In this document: piece by piece, positions 43,957 through 52,494 of the stretch
How positions within the stretch are numbered: the first letter of the stretch is position 1
Layout: every line of letters starts with the position of its first letter
NCBI GenBank assembly: GCA_017610205.1
Contig: JAFCCL010000006.1
Location: forward strand, 1-64,000
Source: Candidatus Iainarchaeum sp.
GTDB taxonomy: Archaea; Iainarchaeota; Iainarchaeia; Iainarchaeales; GCA-2688035
Length of the DNA stretch: 64,000 bases
Direction of reading: 5' to 3'
Position numbers and translations under genes: made by a program
The notes under the pieces: generated by a model
Told to the model about the DNA's origin: nothing
Seen by the model: only the letters and a program-made list of their open reading frames with translations
The model's database searches: none

Positions 43957-44633
43957 CTACTCTGCCTCAATCTTTCCGTTTCTCAATTCTTTTTCAGTGA
44001 AATCGGTTCTAAGCAATTTTCCTTTTCCAGGCGCAGATAACTGCTTCACACCAATGTTGACTTCTTTCAATTCTTTGGCATTAAAGCCAGCTAGTGCAAT
44101 TGAAAAATTACTAAATCTTGCTATAATTATCCATTTTAAGATTTCATCTTTAGTTTAATTGCACCTGCTTCTTTTCCTAATCTCGAAATCTTTGCGTTCA
44201 GTTTTTTAACTTTTTCACTGTTGGCATTCTCCAACTTTGATTGTTCTTTCACAAGGTAAACCTCTTCAAGGCGCATTTCCTTCATCTTTAAGTCGTACTG
44301 TTCGCTTTGTTTGAGAGCCCATTTGTCTTGCAAGTCCAATAACTCTACAATCTTTTCCAAGAGATAGCTCTCTTCTTGAAATGACTTCCTTAAGACTTTT
44401 AAGTGTGCCTTTTCTCCTTTCACTTGTTATTTTCGAATTGCCCAAAATTTCCAAAAGCCTTCTGGTTTGTTCTCCAAATGTTAGCACTTCCTCTCCAAAC
44501 CTGCGATATCCAATATGTCCTTCCATAACTCCTCTAACTTTTTTTTGTCTCTCCTGCTTCCAGTTTTACCAGAACCCTGAATGGGCTTATGTAAGTTTGC
44601 TGTTCCTAAAACTCTCAATTTTTTCTTTTTCAT
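43957..44633 (-). pseudogene. multiply frameshifted hypothetical gene
   Basis: Protein-like text continues across three frames: MKKKKLRVLGTANLHKPIQG from ATG 44633, then (after an A7 run near 44557) VRGVMEGHIGYRRFGEEVLT, then LLEKIVELLDLQDKWALKQS, then after a shift near 44135 IIARFSNFSIALAGFNAKEL ending at 43957. Repaired, it would encode about 220 residues. The N-terminal part resembles the 111-residue protein at 17322. It is a decaying gene or carries several base-calling errors. Confidence 0.55.
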
Positions 44634-44719
44634 TGATAAATTATTGCCTTTTACGTAATTTAAATCTTCTTTTTTTCAATGAATAGTCTTTTTAATTCAA
44701 TTATTTTATTCTATACACT

Positions 44720-45229
44720 ATGAGTGAAAAAGATAAATTGATTGAGGCAGCCTTGTTTATGACTCCGCAGGCTGTTAGTGTTTCAGACTTAATGGAGATT
44801 ATTTCCGAGTCAAATTACACTATGGCAAAGGGAATTGCTTTGAAGTTTATGAAGGAGTTTAATCAAAGGGATTCTTCTCTTCAAGTAGTGCTGGTTGAGG
44901 ACGCTTTTCAGATGGTTATAAAGCCTGCTTATGAGGAAAAAGTAAGGCATCTTGCACAGAAGGCAATGTTTCATCCTGGTTTAATGAAAACCCTTGCTTT
45001 GATTGCGTTCAAACAGCCTATTGCCCAAAGTCTTGTTGTAAAATACAGAAACAACAAGGCATATGACCACATTCACAAGCTTGTTGAAGAGGGTTTTGTT
45101 GCAAGGGAGCCAAAGGGAAGAAGCTATACTTTGAGAACCACTAAAAGGTTTTTGGAGTGCTTTGGAGAGGATGCAATAAAGCAAAAAAAGCTTTCTCCAC
45201 TTCCTGATCTTGTTGAAAATTTGGATTAG
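44720..45229 (+). CDS. scpB: segregation and condensation protein ScpB
   Basis: 169 residues. Two winged helices in tandem: KLIEAALFMTPQAVSVSDLM and KTLALIAFKQPIAQSLVVKY, with HKLVEEGFVAREPKGRSYTL. This is the kleisin-associated ScpB of SMC complexes. ScpA and SMC are not in the window. Confidence 0.88.
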   Translation: MSEKDKLIEAALFMTPQAVSVSDLMEIISESNYTMAKGIALKFMKEFNQRDSSLQVVLVEDAFQMVIKPAYEEKVRHLAQKAMFHPGLMKTLALIAFKQPIAQSLVVKYRNNKAYDHIHKLVEEGFVAREPKGRSYTLRTTKRFLECFGEDAIKQKKLSPLPDLVENLD

Positions 45230-45244
45230 AATTAAATAAAGGAA

Positions 45245-45898
45245 TTAAAATTCTAATTTTCTTTGAAAAACTTTGTTTTCAATGTTCTTGCTTGTTGCCC
45301 AGCTTTTTCTTGCAAAGTCCGGCAATTTTTTGTTTTTTTTAACCCAGTTGTGCATAAAAGCAATTGTGTTGGGGTCGTGGGGGTACCCTGAACCTATGTT
45401 TCCATACTTTCTGCTGAGTTTTCTTATTGCCTTGTCTCTTTCAACCTTTGCAATTATTGAAGCAGCGCTTACAATTGGATAATTTATATCTGCCTTGTGT
45501 TCTGCCCTTATTTCTAATTTGAATGAAATGTATTTTTCAATCCTTTTTCCAAAGTTTTTTGCAATGGGGTCTGGTGAGTCAACAAATGCCACATCCGGCT
45601 TTTTTTTGAGACTGTTTAGCAGGTAACCTATTCTCATTGCCTCTATTTCGTTCAGGTTTTTTCTGTTGCGCAATGTGTCAATTTCCCCTGCCTTGATGTG
45701 AACAGAATTAAATTCGTGAAGTAACGCTGGCAATATTTTGTTCTGTCTGTTTCTTTCCTTTTCGTTTAATAGTTTGCTGTCTTTGACTCCGAGGTCAACA
45801 AGTTTTTCTTCGTGCTTTTTTTCAATACTTGCAATGCTTAAAACCATTGGTCCAAGGGCTGGCCCTCTTCCTGCTTCGTCAACGCCTGCAATCAGCAT
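45245..45898 (-). CDS. rnhB: ribonuclease HII
   Basis: 217 residues. LIAGVDEAGRGPALGPMV carries the first two acidic ligands. KDSKLLNEKER, VAFVDSPD, AEHKADINYPIVSAASIIAK and GSGYPHDP complete the family. It removes ribonucleotides from DNA and RNA-DNA hybrids. Confidence 0.95.
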   Translation of the reverse strand: MLIAGVDEAGRGPALGPMVLSIASIEKKHEEKLVDLGVKDSKLLNEKERNRQNKILPALLHEFNSVHIKAGEIDTLRNRKNLNEIEAMRIGYLLNSLKKKPDVAFVDSPDPIAKNFGKRIEKYISFKLEIRAEHKADINYPIVSAASIIAKVERDKAIRKLSRKYGNIGSGYPHDPNTIAFMHNWVKKNKKLPDFARKSWATSKNIENKVFQRKLEF

Positions 45899-45908
45899 AT
45901 AAAAACCT

Positions 45909-46223
45909 TTATTTTCTTATTTTGTTCACGCCTCTGTTTACCAAATCAACGCTTTTGTCGCATTTTTCGCATTCTTCCAGCAAATCCATGCAACGCCTTT
46001 TGTTTTCAATAGCGTTGTTTATGTCTCCTGCTTCAGCGTCTTCTCTTCTAAGTGCATTGAATTTGGTGTGGAAGAATTCAACAAGATTTTTCAGTCCCTT
46101 TTGCACATTCTGCCTTTCAGGTTCGGAACTCCTCAACCTGCTTCTTCCCTTGCACAGCATGCAATGCCTTTTCAAAAAAGCAACTTTGTCGGAAACAAGC
46201 TCTTCATTTGTCAACTCAACCAT
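45909..46223 (-). CDS. hypothetical protein with paired CxxC
   Basis: 104 residues, helical, with HCMLCKGR near residue 20 and ECEKCDKS near 85, which could bind one zinc. It sits 11 bases upstream of rnhB on the same strand, so co-expression is likely. The function is unknown. Confidence 0.5.
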   Translation of the reverse strand: MVELTNEELVSDKVAFLKRHCMLCKGRSRLRSSEPERQNVQKGLKNLVEFFHTKFNALRREDAEAGDINNAIENKRRCMDLLEECEKCDKSVDLVNRGVNKIRK

Positions 46224-46250
46224 TTTAACCAGTAATATTATAGTAGTTGG

Positions 46251-46690
46251 TTATAAAAAAAGTTTCTGTTTTTTGTTCCGAAAGAATAAAATAGGGGTTT
46301 GAACTTATTAAGTAATACAAATGCCTAGAAAGCCAGCAAAAAAACCAAAAAGAAAACTAAGCGAAAGAATGCGAAACTGGAGAGCGTACAGAAGAGAGTC
46401 TGCTCCAGTCAGGAAACGACTTAAAGAACTTCGTAAAGGAGATAAAAAACTTAGGAGAGCAACTGATCTTGAAACAATGTTAAGGAGACTGGGAAATTAC
46501 GCCATTGCCGGGGAAGAACTGGCAAAGATTAAGAAAAAATATGGTTACAAATAATTCTTCTTCAACCCCTCAATGGTTTTGCAGGCATAAAAAGGTTTGA
46601 CTAATTAAGATGATTTAAGGATACGTCAAATTCAATATGTTAATATTATGCTTCCATTAAATTAAGTTATAAAAAAAGTTTCTGTTTTTT
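46251..46690. repeat. 24-bp direct repeat flanking a small gene
   Basis: TTATAAAAAAAGTTTCTG followed by T6 occurs at 46251-46274 and again at 46667-46690. Each copy contains a TATA-like box and lies 50-90 bases before a gene start (46321 and 46753), so it may be a duplicated promoter. Confidence 0.6.
46321..46554 (+). CDS. small basic hypothetical protein
   Basis: 77 residues, very rich in Arg and Lys (KPAKKPKRKLSERMRNWRAY). It may bind nucleic acid. The start is leaderless-like behind the first 24-bp repeat. No family is recognised. Confidence 0.5.
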   Translation: MPRKPAKKPKRKLSERMRNWRAYRRESAPVRKRLKELRKGDKKLRRATDLETMLRRLGNYAIAGEELAKIKKKYGYK

Positions 46691-46752
46691 TCTGGTTCTA
46701 TATAAATCATTTATAAATTGAAGAAAAGCGTTCATATAATTGAGGTGATTTC

Positions 46753-46812
46753 ATGAATGCTTTGTATCCAATAGAGCTTTCAGGTTTTTATAAGTTATGC
46801 ATTAAGCAGTAG
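46753..46812 (+). pseudogene. 5' stub of a gene cut by the ISH3-like element
   Basis: GAGGTGA lies five bases before ATG 46753 and a TATA-like TATATAAAT lies further up, so expression signals are good. The frame stops after 19 codons (MNALYPIELSGFYKLCIKQ) exactly where the element begins. The rest of the gene is not obvious on the far side. Confidence 0.4.
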
Positions 46813-46813
46813 A

Positions 46814-48115
46814 TTCGCAAGTGCTTGATTGAGAGCTGTTTTTCGTGCTTTTCTGTTGATGTTGTTGTTGCGTGTTTTGAGTTTGTTAGAGTAGGTGTTT
46901 GTTGTAGTGTGCTGATAGCGTGCATGTTTGCTCCTGTTGTGTATGCTGATGTCTAGTGCATGTGTGTTGGGGTGTGTGTGGTTGCTATGTGTCTGTTCTG
47001 TTTGGGTTTGCAAGGCTTGTGGCAGCAAGCTTTTCGATAACTTTTTTGAATGTTGCAATTGTTGTTGTGGTAGTGTTTCTTGCGTTGTACCATGCGTTGT
47101 ACAGTAGGGATTCCATGTAGAAGTATAGCATTCTTACTGTGTTGTTTGTGGTGGTTGTCTTGGCTCTGAACCTTTTCTTTGACTTGTAGCCGGTTTCAAT
47201 GCTCCATCTCTTGCGGTACAGTTCTCTGAGGTAAAGAGTGTTGTCTGTTTAGATGTTTGTTGCAAAGCAGTATACTGGTCTTGGTTTGTTTGGTTCTTTG
47301 GTTTCACTGCGAGTCATGCCGAGGTTGAATGTTTGTTTTTCTTTCCTGCCGACAGCGTGTTGTATTACTATAGGTAGCTTGTTTTCGTTTTGTTTGATGG
47401 CTCGCTTGATTGCTTTGTCTCTTGGAACAGGCATCACAAACTTTGTTTTCAACAGCTTCAGTGCCTTAATGCATGCAACAGTGTAAAACGCTCTATCTAA
47501 CAGAATACAGGTGATTTGAGCGTGTTTTCTGGCAACCTGCATGAGCTCTTGTACTACTGTTGCTTTGCTGTCATCATCTACTGAGAGTTTTCTTACTGCA
47601 AGTGTTAGCCAGCAGTCACCCTCAACAATCTCCAGTGTCGCAAATTGGTGGCAGTAGTTTGTGCCTCTTTGCCTCTTTGTTCCTCTGACATTAGGATTGT
47701 TTTTGTCTCCGTAGTATAGGATGTCATGATAGTCAATGGCCATAGTGTAGCGTTTCTTTTCGTGTCCTTTCAACATTCTTTTTACTGTAGAGTTGAATGC
47801 TTTCCTAACAATCTTTCTGTTGGTTTGTTTGAGCCGTCTCAATAACGTGTCTGCTGAAGCAACCAGTGCATCAGAGCACTCTATTTTGAGCTGGTTGCTT
47901 GCTTCTTCTGCAGACAACTGGTTTACAAACATGTATAGCAACAGTCGGAATAACTGGCTAAGTTTGTGTTTGCTGTTGTATTTTTGGGTGTATCCCAAGG
48001 TGTTTGAAGAAAAAACGCCTAATAATACTGACCTGTTTCCCAGAAACAAGTATTTTATTTACTCTCCCCTAACAAATAAAACTATCGAGTCAGCTAATCA
48101 GAACCCACTTGCGGA
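46814..48115 (-). mobile_element. ISH3-like insertion element, about 1.3 kb
   Basis: The ends carry imperfect inverted repeats with the shared core CGCAAGTG (46816-46823 and, reversed, 48106-48113). Between them lies one disrupted DDE transposase gene. A target duplication cannot be stated with confidence. It separates a promoter-bearing stub at 46753 from the pilus operon. Confidence 0.6.
46985..48049 (-). pseudogene. ISH3-like DDE transposase with in-frame stop
   Basis: The first 266 codons contain MAIDYHDILYYGD, RGTKRQRGTNYCHQFATLE and CILLDRAFYTVACIKAL (first two acidic residues). The frame meets TAA at 47249-47251 and continues as LYLRELYRKRWSIETGYKSK with the final Glu of the DDE triad, ending at 46985. 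Truncation before that Glu should inactivate it. Confidence 0.75.
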
Positions 48116-48133
48116 AGTACTGGGCAGGAGGAA

Positions 48134-48148
48134 AGTAATTTATATAAG
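48134..48148 (+). promoter_or_regulatory. TATA-box promoter of the pilus operon
   Basis: GAAAGTAATTTATATAAG reads as a BRE plus TATA box. Transcription would begin about 25 bases downstream, shortly before GAGGAATTGAA and ATG 48179. It lies just outside the ISH3-like right end. Confidence 0.5.
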
Positions 48149-48178
48149 AAAGAACAAAATAAATCTAGAGGAATTGAA

Positions 48179-48400
48179 ATGGATACAAAATATAAAATCA
48201 TTTTCAAATCATTGTTTTTTTTTGTAGCTGTTGCAATTCTTACAGCAAGCTTTATTGTCACACTTTTTGAAGGAATTATAATGCAATTTAATGACCTTGA
48301 ATTTGACGCAATGGGTCTTTACATTGTTTCAATAATTGCCCTAATCGCAGCTTTGGCAGTAATGAAAAGGGCAAAACACATGCTTTGGACAGCTGCCTAA
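48179..48400 (+). CDS. small two-helix membrane protein
   Basis: 73 residues with two membrane helices (LFFFVAVAILTASFIVTLF and LYIVSIIALIAALAVM). GAGG precedes the ATG. It heads the run of prepilin-like genes and may be an accessory membrane component, but no family is recognised. Confidence 0.55.
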   Translation: MDTKYKIIFKSLFFFVAVAILTASFIVTLFEGIIMQFNDLEFDAMGLYIVSIIALIAALAVMKRAKHMLWTAA

Positions 48401-48456
48401 AACAGGAATCAAAAGCCATATTAATCACTTAACACCTATTTAAAACCAGTTTAAGC

Positions 48457-49980
48457 ATGAAGAAAAAAGGGCAGGCTGCAGCAGAATTGCTGATAATTCT
48501 GGCGGTTGCAATAGTTGTACTAATTGCAATCTACAGCTTTAGCTTTGAAGCAATAACAGATATTGGACAAGAACAAATTATTGAAACAGCACAAACAAGC
48601 GTGAAGGATTTGGCAAACGCTACAAACGACGTTTATGAGCAAGGAGTCGGGGCAAAAAAACGGGTTTTCTATCAGGTACCAGGAAATGTTGATGAAAGCA
48701 AAAGCGGAATTGAAGGAAATGCCTTTGTCCTGAACGTACTTAAATCAGATGTTTATGCTTCAGCAAACACCTGCCTTTTGGGAGAAATGCCTACAAGCAC
48801 AGGAGGGCACTTTGTATGGCTTACTGCACAGGAGCAATGTGTTTTTGTAGGAATTGAAAACCTTGAAATAAGCAAAACAAGCAGTTACATTACATTAAAC
48901 CAAAGCGATTCTGAAACAGACTCTGTAACCATAACAAACAATGGAGAAGAAACAGCAGACATTTTTCTTACAAGAAACTGGAGCCACACAGGAACAACAG
49001 ACCTTGACCTTGACATATATATATTCTCACTTAACGCAGGGCAATCGCAAACAGTGACATTGACATACTCTTCAAGCGCGAGTGCCTCTGGCAACTATAC
49101 CGGCAGCGTTTCAATTGATGCAGCCTTTGCATCAGGCAATGAAAGCAATTCACTGCCTGTTACTGCAGACGTGCTTGTTGCAGGCGGAGGTGAGATACTT
49201 GTTGTCTTTCCTGCAACAAGAACAAGTGACTATAATGCAGGCGAAACAGAGAATTATTCATTTCAGGTTTGCAACAACGGGGACAGCGCGTTAACTAATA
49301 TATCGTTTTCAGACAGCGGAAGAATTGCTGACTGGATTGACGCAGAATCAATTCCAATAATTGCCCTGCTTGCAGCAGGCAGTTGCGAAACAGTTTCTTA
49401 CACTTTGACTCACCATGGGTTACGACGCCTAGTGCCACTGATTGGCACGATTATTGCAACAGACGGCACCTACAGTGACAACCTTGCAATAACTGTTGTT
49501 ATTCCAGCAGCACCTCCAGAACCAACAGTAATTGCTTTTGATGTTTTCCCAAACAGTACCTGGGATGAAGGAAGTGGCTGGCTTGAAGACTGGACCCATT
49601 CAGGGGATGCATCTCTTAGAACAATCGGTAATCCACACAGTTTGCCAAGGCACCTTAGACTAAGAAGGGCAACAGGCTATGTCAAAAGACCTGTTGACCT
49701 GAGCAGCTACACAAATCCAAGAATTGAATTCTGGGCAAAAGCTATTAGCTGGGAATCTGGTGACGAAGCACATGTTTTGGTCAGCCACAATGATTCTGAC
49801 TGGCATACCCTAAAAACATGGGTTAACGGAGAGGATGATGGTGTATATCACTTCTATGAATTTAATTTAAATCCTTATACCTTGAGCAGTGAATTCTGGA
49901 TAGCATTTGATGCAGAAATGAACAATAAGAATGATTATTTCTATGTTGATGACGTAAATATTGTTGAAAGGACCCAGTAA
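48457..49980 (+). CDS. large prepilin-like surface protein
   Basis: 507 residues. The class III signal peptide KKKG^QAAAELLIILAVAI has the conserved Glu at +5, so a prepilin peptidase should cleave after Gly. The mature part has repeated Ig-like/CARDB-type segments (VTITNNGEETADIFLTRNWS, YSFQVCNNGDSALTNISFSD) and a jelly-roll-like C-terminus (FWAKAISWESGDEAHVLVSH). Its size suggests an adhesive tip or minor pilin rather than the fibre subunit. Confidence 0.75.
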   Translation: MKKKGQAAAELLIILAVAIVVLIAIYSFSFEAITDIGQEQIIETAQTSVKDLANATNDVYEQGVGAKKRVFYQVPGNVDESKSGIEGNAFVLNVLKSDVYASANTCLLGEMPTSTGGHFVWLTAQEQCVFVGIENLEISKTSSYITLNQSDSETDSVTITNNGEETADIFLTRNWSHTGTTDLDLDIYIFSLNAGQSQTVTLTYSSSASASGNYTGSVSIDAAFASGNESNSLPVTADVLVAGGGEILVVFPATRTSDYNAGETENYSFQVCNNGDSALTNISFSDSGRIADWIDAESIPIIALLAAGSCETVSYTLTHHGLRRLVPLIGTIIATDGTYSDNLAITVVIPAAPPEPTVIAFDVFPNSTWDEGSGWLEDWTHSGDASLRTIGNPHSLPRHLRLRRATGYVKRPVDLSSYTNPRIEFWAKAISWESGDEAHVLVSHNDSDWHTLKTWVNGEDDGVYHFYEFNLNPYTLSSEFWIAFDAEMNNKNDYFYVDDVNIVERTQ

Positions 49981-49992
49981 CGGAAGGTTAAA

Positions 49993-50385
49993 ATGGATAT
50001 AAGGGCACAGGTTTCGGTTGAGTTCCTAATAGTTTTGATACTGCTCCTTGGACTGCTTTTGTTTTCGCTTGCTGTTTTTAGCGAAAAAAATGAAGGATTT
50101 ATTTTAAGCAAGGAAAATTACAAAGCAAGGCTTATTGCCAACCAGATTGCTGAAAAAGCAAACACAGTACTTACTTCAGGAAATGGAGCAGAAGTAAGTT
50201 TTAGGCTTAAGAAATTGGAGGGTTTTGAGCCAAGTGTTGCAGGAAATGCAGTAAGGGTTTCGTGGCGCGATAACTTTGTTGATTCGCCATTGCTAACTAA
50301 CGATGTAACAGTAAACAACCTTGCATTAGGAGAGGGAATAAAAATTAAAAATCAGAAGGGGGAGATTGTAATTGACTTTGCTTAA
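49993..50385 (+). CDS. prepilin-like protein
   Basis: 130 residues. DIRA^QVSVEFLIVLILLLG is a class III signal sequence with Glu +5. The mature domain is short and beta-rich. It is 12 bases after the previous gene and overlaps the next, in a tight operon. It is probably a minor pilin. Confidence 0.75.
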   Translation: MDIRAQVSVEFLIVLILLLGLLLFSLAVFSEKNEGFILSKENYKARLIANQIAEKANTVLTSGNGAEVSFRLKKLEGFEPSVAGNAVRVSWRDNFVDSPLLTNDVTVNNLALGEGIKIKNQKGEIVIDFA

Positions 50386-50878
50386 TAGAAATGGCCAGAT
50401 TTTTTCAATAGATTTAATGCTTGCCTCAATAATTTTTCTTCTAATACTAACAACCGCGACAATTTACAGCAACCATATTGCAAACAGGATTTATTTTTTG
50501 GAACAGGATGCAGAAATGAGACAGGCTGGCCAGCAGGCAGCCAATGGATTGGTTTTAACAGGAGGAAATCCTGCAAACTGGCAAAATCAGGGATTGAAAA
50601 ATGTTAATTCGATTGGAATTGCAAGCAGTGCAAACAATCTCAAAAAAAACAAAATGCAGCGGCTTTCCTCACTGGCTTCAAGCAATTACGAGGAAGTGAA
50701 AGACATTCTTGGAATTGCAAAATTTGATTTTAAAATTGATGTTATAAGCATGAAGGGTAATTTTGTGGTTGAAAGCTTTGGCGCAAGGCCTGAAAGCGAA
50801 AGCAGCATAGTAAGCATTAACAGGATTGCGTTTTATGACGGAAACAATGTTGTTGTAAGGCTGAAGGTGTTTAAATGA
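50372..50878 (+). CDS. pseudopilin-like membrane protein
   Basis: 168 residues with a probable TTG start overlapping the previous gene by 14 bases. NRNG^QIFSIDLMLASIIFLLI resembles a prepilin N-terminus, with Asp in place of the usual Glu. The remainder is a soluble domain (AEMRQAGQQAANGLVLTGG). Its stop overlaps the next start. Confidence 0.65.
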   Translation: MTLLNRNGQIFSIDLMLASIIFLLILTTATIYSNHIANRIYFLEQDAEMRQAGQQAANGLVLTGGNPANWQNQGLKNVNSIGIASSANNLKKNKMQRLSSLASSNYEEVKDILGIAKFDFKIDVISMKGNFVVESFGARPESESSIVSINRIAFYDGNNVVVRLKVFK

Positions 50879-51327
50879 AACATGCAAAAAACGGAAAGGA
50901 AAAAGGATTTATAATTTCATTCGAAGCTATTATTGCATTGCTTGTTTTTGCAGTGCTTATTGGCACAAGCGTTTTTTATCTTGAACAGAGTGTGCCAGAG
51001 GCAAGAAACAGCCTGCTATTGAAAGAAACTGCATCCGATACCTTGACTGTTTTGGACAAAACAACTATTTTGCAGGATGCCATTGACAACAGAAGCAGTT
51101 TAGGCATAAATTCTTTTTTTGCAAGACTTCCATACAACAAATGCGCAGAAGTTATTATTTACAATGAATCAGACCTTAACACCGCAATCCTTAGTGTCTT
51201 AAGACAAGATTGTGAAAAAACATTTGACGAGCTTGCAACAGTTAAACGAGGCTTCTTTATTGAAAGTAACGGCAACCTTGACTTTTACATTGCAGAATTA
51301 AATATGTGGGTGAGGGAAACAGCATGA
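50875..51327 (+). CDS. prepilin-like protein
   Basis: 150 residues. GKEKG^FIISFEAIIALLVFAVLIG has the class III layout with Glu near +6. The mature part has two Cys that could form a disulphide (NKCAEVIIYN, RQDCEKTFDEL). It overlaps both neighbours by four bases (ATGA). Confidence 0.7.
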   Translation: MKHAKNGKEKGFIISFEAIIALLVFAVLIGTSVFYLEQSVPEARNSLLLKETASDTLTVLDKTTILQDAIDNRSSLGINSFFARLPYNKCAEVIIYNESDLNTAILSVLRQDCEKTFDELATVKRGFFIESNGNLDFYIAELNMWVRETA

Positions 51328-52199
51328 GGAAGGGATTTGTGATTTCAATCAGCACCTTTCTGGTAATGATAACTGTGGTGTGGTTCAGTATTTTTTACAC
51401 AGGATTTATGCAAAACCAGGAAGCAGACATTTACAGCACTTATCCTATTGAAAAAGCCGGCTTTGTTGCAGATGACATAATATGGGATGTGAATCAAATC
51501 GTTGGCATTGGACAAAGTGTTGAAAGGAGAACAGATTTTATGAGGATTGAAATAAAGGACAAGCTTCCTGCAGATATAAACAAGCTGCAGCTGATTGACT
51601 ACAATGAATTTGTTGACATAAATTACAGTGAAAAACAAAATGCCTCAATTAACCTTGATTTTTCAAATTTGCTTGACGGAAAGGTTGAACTTCTTTTCAG
51701 CAACGGTCTTGTATACGAGCACCAATATTCAGGAGACCAGAACTTTTCCAAGTTTTACAGGAACGATGGCAGCGATACAGGTGTTTTTACCTACGACATA
51801 AATGTTTTTGTGCAAAATGCAAGATATGACAGTGGAGAATCCGAGGAATGGGACTGCGACAATGACGGAGATGTGAATGTGAATTTAAGGTATAGCGATA
51901 GCTATGGGGAAAGCGTTAATAGTTTTTGCCAACAGGATTCTGAAGAAGAGTATGAATATGAGTTTGAATTTGATAGTGTTGCAGGAAGCCTTGTTGTAAG
52001 TTTTGGAGATGTACAAGGCAATGAGAATTCACTAAAGATAAGGAATAATATCGGAAACCCAAATGTTGAAGTAGTTGTTTCAATCAGTGCAGAGCTTGCT
52101 TCTCCAACTGAAGAAGTTGTATGGTATTATGATGCAGACCTGAATTATGTGCAGGGGGCTGTTGAATTGAATAGAAAAATTGAATTGGGAAGAAGCTAA
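51324..52199 (+). CDS. prepilin-like protein with acidic region
   Basis: 291 residues from ATG 51324. MRKG^FVISISTFLVMITVVWFS is prepilin-like but lacks the Glu. An acidic, Tyr-rich segment (YDSGESEEWDCDNDGDVNVN, with DSEEEYEYEFEFDS) near residue 190 has a DxDxDGD-like pattern that could bind Ca2+. It is the last gene of the operon. Confidence 0.65.
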   Translation: MRKGFVISISTFLVMITVVWFSIFYTGFMQNQEADIYSTYPIEKAGFVADDIIWDVNQIVGIGQSVERRTDFMRIEIKDKLPADINKLQLIDYNEFVDINYSEKQNASINLDFSNLLDGKVELLFSNGLVYEHQYSGDQNFSKFYRNDGSDTGVFTYDINVFVQNARYDSGESEEWDCDNDGDVNVNLRYSDSYGESVNSFCQQDSEEEYEYEFEFDSVAGSLVVSFGDVQGNENSLKIRNNIGNPNVEVVVSISAELASPTEEVVWYYDADLNYVQGAVELNRKIELGRS

Positions 52200-52282
52200 T
52201 TATATTAGCCGGAATCACTTTTGTTGTTTATAATTAATTTCATTTTCGTTTCTTATAATTAGTTGTTATTTTTACTTTGCTT

Positions 52283-52372
52283 TTAGGGTGCTTTTTTCCG
52301 GTAGTTTTTCTTTTTTCCTTCAGGCTGGGCAAAAAGTGCAATAACTGCCAGCAGAAACAACAATTTTTTCAT
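52283..52372 (-). pseudogene. signal-peptide remnant of a secreted-protein paralogue
   Basis: The 29-codon frame begins MKKLLFLLAVIALFAQPEGK, nearly the same as the signal peptide of the 493-residue protein at 53976, then turns into a short lysine-rich tail and stops. It looks like the truncated start of a duplicated gene. The rest of 52200-52494 is AT-rich with no gene. Confidence 0.4.
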
Positions 52373-52494
52373 TCAAGGATTACCTTTTTAAATGTCCATT
52401 CAATCATTATCTTTGAAATTGTTCTTTATATAAATAGTCTCTTATATACAAAATAGTTTTCCTAAGGCAAGACAGGAAAAATAGTTATTTTTGT

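Noticed and set aside
46795-47058. 87-codon minus frame at the 3' end of the ISH3-like element
   Set aside because: It is rich in His, Asn and Thr from repeated CACA-type sequence, overlaps the true transposase frame, and starts with TTG without a site.
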